This document shows positions 61,394-64,000 of a stretch of DNA of 64,000 nt, piece by piece. The notes beneath the pieces were generated by a model. It was given only the letters and a program-made list of their open reading frames with translations. It did not search any database and was not told where the DNA came from. Within the stretch, counting starts at the first letter, position 1, and every line of letters begins with the position of its first letter. Made by a program: the position numbers and the translations under genes. The stretch is from the NCBI GenBank assembly GCA_027533455.1, contig JAPZUC010000012.1, positions 1-64,000 on the forward strand. The letters run 5' to 3'. The stretch comes from Porphyrobacter sp. Its GTDB lineage: Bacteria; Pseudomonadota; Alphaproteobacteria; Sphingomonadales; Sphingomonadaceae.

Positions 61394-62095
61394 ATGGCAG
61401 AGATTGAACGCATCGTCATCCTCACCGGCGCAGGCATTTCGGCCGAAAGCGGGATCGACACCTTCCGCTCGGCAGGCGGCCTTTGGGAACAGCACCGGGT
61501 GGAGGACGTGGCGACGCCTGAAGGCTTCGCGAGGAACCCCAACCTGGTTCTGAATTTCTACGACATGCGCCGCACCGCGCTGGCCAATGTCGCGCCCAAC
61601 CCTGCCCATATGGCGCTGGCGCGGCTGGAGCGGGAGTTTAGCGGCGATTTGCTGCTGGTCACCCAGAACGTCGACGATCTGCACGAACGCGGCGGCTCGG
61701 CGAGAGTGCTGCACATGCACGGCGAACTCAAGAGCGCGCTATGTTCGTCCTGCGAAATGCGCACGCCGTGGCAGGATACGATGATCGAGCGCCCCCCGTG
61801 TCCGGTCTGCCGCGCCCCCACTTTGCGTCCCGATGTCGTGTGGTTCGGCGAGATGCCTTACGAGATGGGCCGCATCTATCAGGCGCTCGAGACCTGCGAT
61901 CTGTTCGTCAGCATCGGCACCTCGGGCGCGGTCTATCCTGCCGCCGGCTTCGTGCAGGAGGCGCGTGCGAACGGCGCACGCACGCTCGAACTCAACCTCG
62001 AACCCAGCGAAGGCTCCCGCCTGTTCCACGAAACCCGCCTTGGCCCGGCCAGCATTGTGGTGCCGCAGTGGGTGGACGAGGTGCTGGGTGCCTGA
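61394..62095 (+). CDS. cobB: NAD-dependent protein deacylase (sirtuin)
   Basis: IVILTGAGISAESGIDTFRSAGGLWEQHRVEDVATPEGF; TQNVDDLHERGGS; CSSC...CPVC zinc. Confidence 0.95.
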   Translation: MAEIERIVILTGAGISAESGIDTFRSAGGLWEQHRVEDVATPEGFARNPNLVLNFYDMRRTALANVAPNPAHMALARLEREFSGDLLLVTQNVDDLHERGGSARVLHMHGELKSALCSSCEMRTPWQDTMIERPPCPVCRAPTLRPDVVWFGEMPYEMGRIYQALETCDLFVSIGTSGAVYPAAGFVQEARANGARTLELNLEPSEGSRLFHETRLGPASIVVPQWVDEVLGA

Positions 62096-62147
62096 CGCTC
62101 TTGGCGCGATCCCTGCCTCGCGCGAGCCGTGGCGGTTCGAGATTTGA

Positions 62148-62462
62148 TCAGTTGCGCGGCGGCATGGGCGTCGGCGGACTGCTACCGCGCTCCTTGCTCC
62201 AGCTCCGGCCCGAATCGGTGGGGGCGACGGGGATACCATTCGCGCTCCGGTCGGTCGGGGCGGGGCCAGAGTCGGGGGCATGATCGGAAACCGTCGGGTC
62301 GATATTCCCGGGCGTGCCTTCCGCCGGAACGACGGCATCCTTGTGGCGCTGCCGCTGTGCGACCGCTGGATCCTCGTGATGGTCTTGCGCCTGCCTTGCG
62401 CGAGTGAAGGAGATGATGCCAATCACCAGCCCAGCGCCGAGCGTGAACAGCGCGAGGAACAT
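62148..62462 (-). CDS. Small hypothetical protein with N-terminal TM and Pro/Ser-rich tail
   Basis: MFLALFTLGAGLVIGIISFTRARQAQDHHEDPAVAQRQRHKD... Confidence 0.45.
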   Translation of the reverse strand: MFLALFTLGAGLVIGIISFTRARQAQDHHEDPAVAQRQRHKDAVVPAEGTPGNIDPTVSDHAPDSGPAPTDRSANGIPVAPTDSGRSWSKERGSSPPTPMPPRN

Positions 62463-62593
62463 GATCGCGTCGAACTGGATATTTATGGTTGCCTCCTTGC
62501 CGAGAGGAGCGTTACCTATGGGTAGCGGACGATGTTCCGGCCGATGCAGGTTTTCGTGCCGTGCCGTGCTGTGGCGCAGACGGGGCGGGTCGA

Positions 62594-63370
62594 TCAGGCG
62601 TGGTCAGTTCCGCAGGCCTTGCAACCGGGGTCGCGCGGGATGCGGATAGTGCGCATCCCCGGCTCGAGCCCGTCGAGGATATGGAGGCGACCCCAGCCGG
62701 GCGCTCCCAAGGTGCTGACCCCGGCAAGCAGTGCCTTGATCGCCTGCATCGCCGCAAAGCTGCCGACCCAGCCAGCCATCGCGCCGAGCATCCCGTCATC
62801 AGCGCAGGTGTCGCAATTCTCCGCATCGAAGGCATCGCCGACGAAACAGCGGTAGCAGGCCTCGCCCGGCAAGTGCCCCGCCCAGGCCCCGACCTGCCCC
62901 TGGAAGCGGCCCACAGCGGCCGAAAGCAGCGGGATGCCCGCCGCAACGCAGGCGTCGGAGACGGCGAGCCGCGTGGCGAAGTTGTCCGTCCCGTCGAGCA
63001 CCAGATCGGCGCCGGCAATCAGGCTTGCAGCGTTCTCGGGCGTGATCCGCGCGTCCGAGACGTCGACCTGCAGGGCGTCGTCGAAATTGGCGAGCCACCG
63101 GCGAGCCGAGACTGCCTTGCCGTAGCCCACATCGCGGGTGGTGAAGATTGTCTGGCGCTGGAGATTGGAGACGTCGACCACATCGTCATCGACCAACGCG
63201 AGCCTGCCGATCCCGCTCGCGGCGAGATATTGCAAGGCGGGCGAGCCGATTCCGCCAAGGCCGATCAGTGCGACCCGCGATTCGGCGAGGCGCACCTGCC
63301 CCGCACCGCCGACTTCCGGCAGCACGATGTGACGCGCGAACCGATCGAGCCTTGCCGAAGAAATGCTCAC
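62594..63370 (-). CDS. HesA/MoeB/ThiF family adenylyltransferase
   Basis: RHIVLPEVGGAGQVRLAESRVALIGLGGIGSPALQYLAASGIGRLALVDDDVVDVSNLQRQTIF; GTG start at 63370. Confidence 0.94.
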   Translation of the reverse strand: MSISSARLDRFARHIVLPEVGGAGQVRLAESRVALIGLGGIGSPALQYLAASGIGRLALVDDDVVDVSNLQRQTIFTTRDVGYGKAVSARRWLANFDDALQVDVSDARITPENAASLIAGADLVLDGTDNFATRLAVSDACVAAGIPLLSAAVGRFQGQVGAWAGHLPGEACYRCFVGDAFDAENCDTCADDGMLGAMAGWVGSFAAMQAIKALLAGVSTLGAPGWGRLHILDGLEPGMRTIRIPRDPGCKACGTDHA

Positions 63371-63789
63371 GGCTTGTCCTCTGGAGCGGGACGCCGTTCC
63401 TGTCGGAAAGCGCCGATTCCATGCCACCACAGAAAGGCGATCACCGCCCCCTTGGTCGGCTGGAGCATAGCGAGCAGCATCACGATGGATACCGGCAGGA
63501 GGATGGCGAGCGTGAGCCATGCCGACATCCCGCCTGCGATCATCGCGATCACCACCGGTGCGAGCAGGTGGCCGACCAGAAAGATGCCGATATAGGCCGG
63601 AAAATCGTCAGCCTGTTGCAGCGACCAATCCTGCTTGCAGTGGCCGCAGCGGTCGACCGGCTTCAGCCATTTGCGGAACAGTGGCGCTTCCCCGCAGCGC
63701 GGGCAACGGCACTTCGCGCCGCGCAGCAGGGCGGGGATCCATCCGGTCGGCAAGGCGACAAGGTCGGGACAAAGGCGCTGGGAAGGCAT
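63367..63789 (-). CDS. DUF983 domain-containing protein
   Basis: LLRGAKCRCPRCGEAPLFRKWLKPVDRCGHCKQDWSLQQADDFPAYIGIFLVGH. Confidence 0.92.
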   Translation of the reverse strand: MPSQRLCPDLVALPTGWIPALLRGAKCRCPRCGEAPLFRKWLKPVDRCGHCKQDWSLQQADDFPAYIGIFLVGHLLAPVVIAMIAGGMSAWLTLAILLPVSIVMLLAMLQPTKGAVIAFLWWHGIGAFRQERRPAPEDKP

Positions 63790-63796
63790 GGACAGG

Positions 63797-63849
63797 CTGT
63801 TTACAACCTGTGCACCGCCTGTCGACAGGACTGTGGACCAGCCTGTCGA
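63797..63849. repeat. Five phased CTGTNNA boxes between dnaA and the DUF983 gene
   Basis: CTGTTTA, CTGTGCA, CTGTCGA, CTGTGGA, CTGTCGA starting at 63797, 63808, 63819, 63831, 63843 (steps 11, 11, 12, 12). Confidence 0.7.
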
Positions 63850-63887
63850 AAGTGCGGTGCAAAGCTGGTGGAATTGCTGTGCGGGGA

Positions 63888-64000
63888 TCAGCTCTCGAGC
63901 TGGCGCAGGAGGCTCCTCACATCGCCATCCATGTCGGCGTCGCGCTGGCGCAAATCCTCGATCAGACGGACCGCGTGGATCACGGTCGAATGGTCACGCC
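63888..64000 (-). CDS. dnaA: Chromosomal replication initiator DnaA, C-terminal end (truncated by window edge)
   Basis: Minus strand RDHSTVIHAVRLIEDLRQRDADMDGDVRSLLRQLES*, matching the DnaA domain IV signature DH(S/T)TV. Confidence 0.88.
   Translation of the reverse strand, partial: RDHSTVIHAVRLIEDLRQRDADMDGDVRSLLRQLES

Noticed and set aside
63831-63839. TGTGGACCA as a DnaA box and this gap as oriC
   Set aside because: Only 7 of 9 matches to TGTGGATAA, no AT-rich unwinding region and no second good box, so an origin is not supported.

Overview
This 64 kb, GC-rich chromosomal window looks like an alphaproteobacterium of the Sphingomonadales/Erythrobacteraceae type. That placement is inferred from gene content and protein style, not from a database search. 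It is gene-dense and mostly housekeeping. I found no rRNA, no convincing tRNA, no CRISPR array, no transposase and no prophage. Main blocks are: sulfate activation (cysQ-cysNC-cysD); CoA-transferase/MaoC; a DUF3604-PPIase-HupE trio; a DevBCA-like ABC exporter with a NodT-type outer-membrane factor and TetR; ftsH; an orphan ParA; rpoZ; chrA; amj; a sulfur-type island (TauE, TonB receptor, YezD, Rrf2); dnaB; galE; recQ; rpmH-rnpA-yidD-yidC-engB; a copper cassette (MerR, Grx-MauE, CopA, CopB, CopC); dapE; dapB; nth; a sirtuin; ThiF/MoeB; and the 3' end of dnaA. The most novel-looking item is a two-copy intergenic element of about 95-100 nt (36145-36237 on +, 43192-43292 on -). It has four consecutive hairpins, nearly invariant linkers and compensatory stem changes. 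Other notable items are phased repeat arrays upstream of the orphan parA and upstream of the DUF983 gene, a MerR-type promoter with a 19-bp spacer, tandem TetR-type palindromes, and four genes with reading-frame lesions (GGDEF, comM, DUF4189-like, S1/P1 nuclease). The lesions may be real decay or sequence errors.
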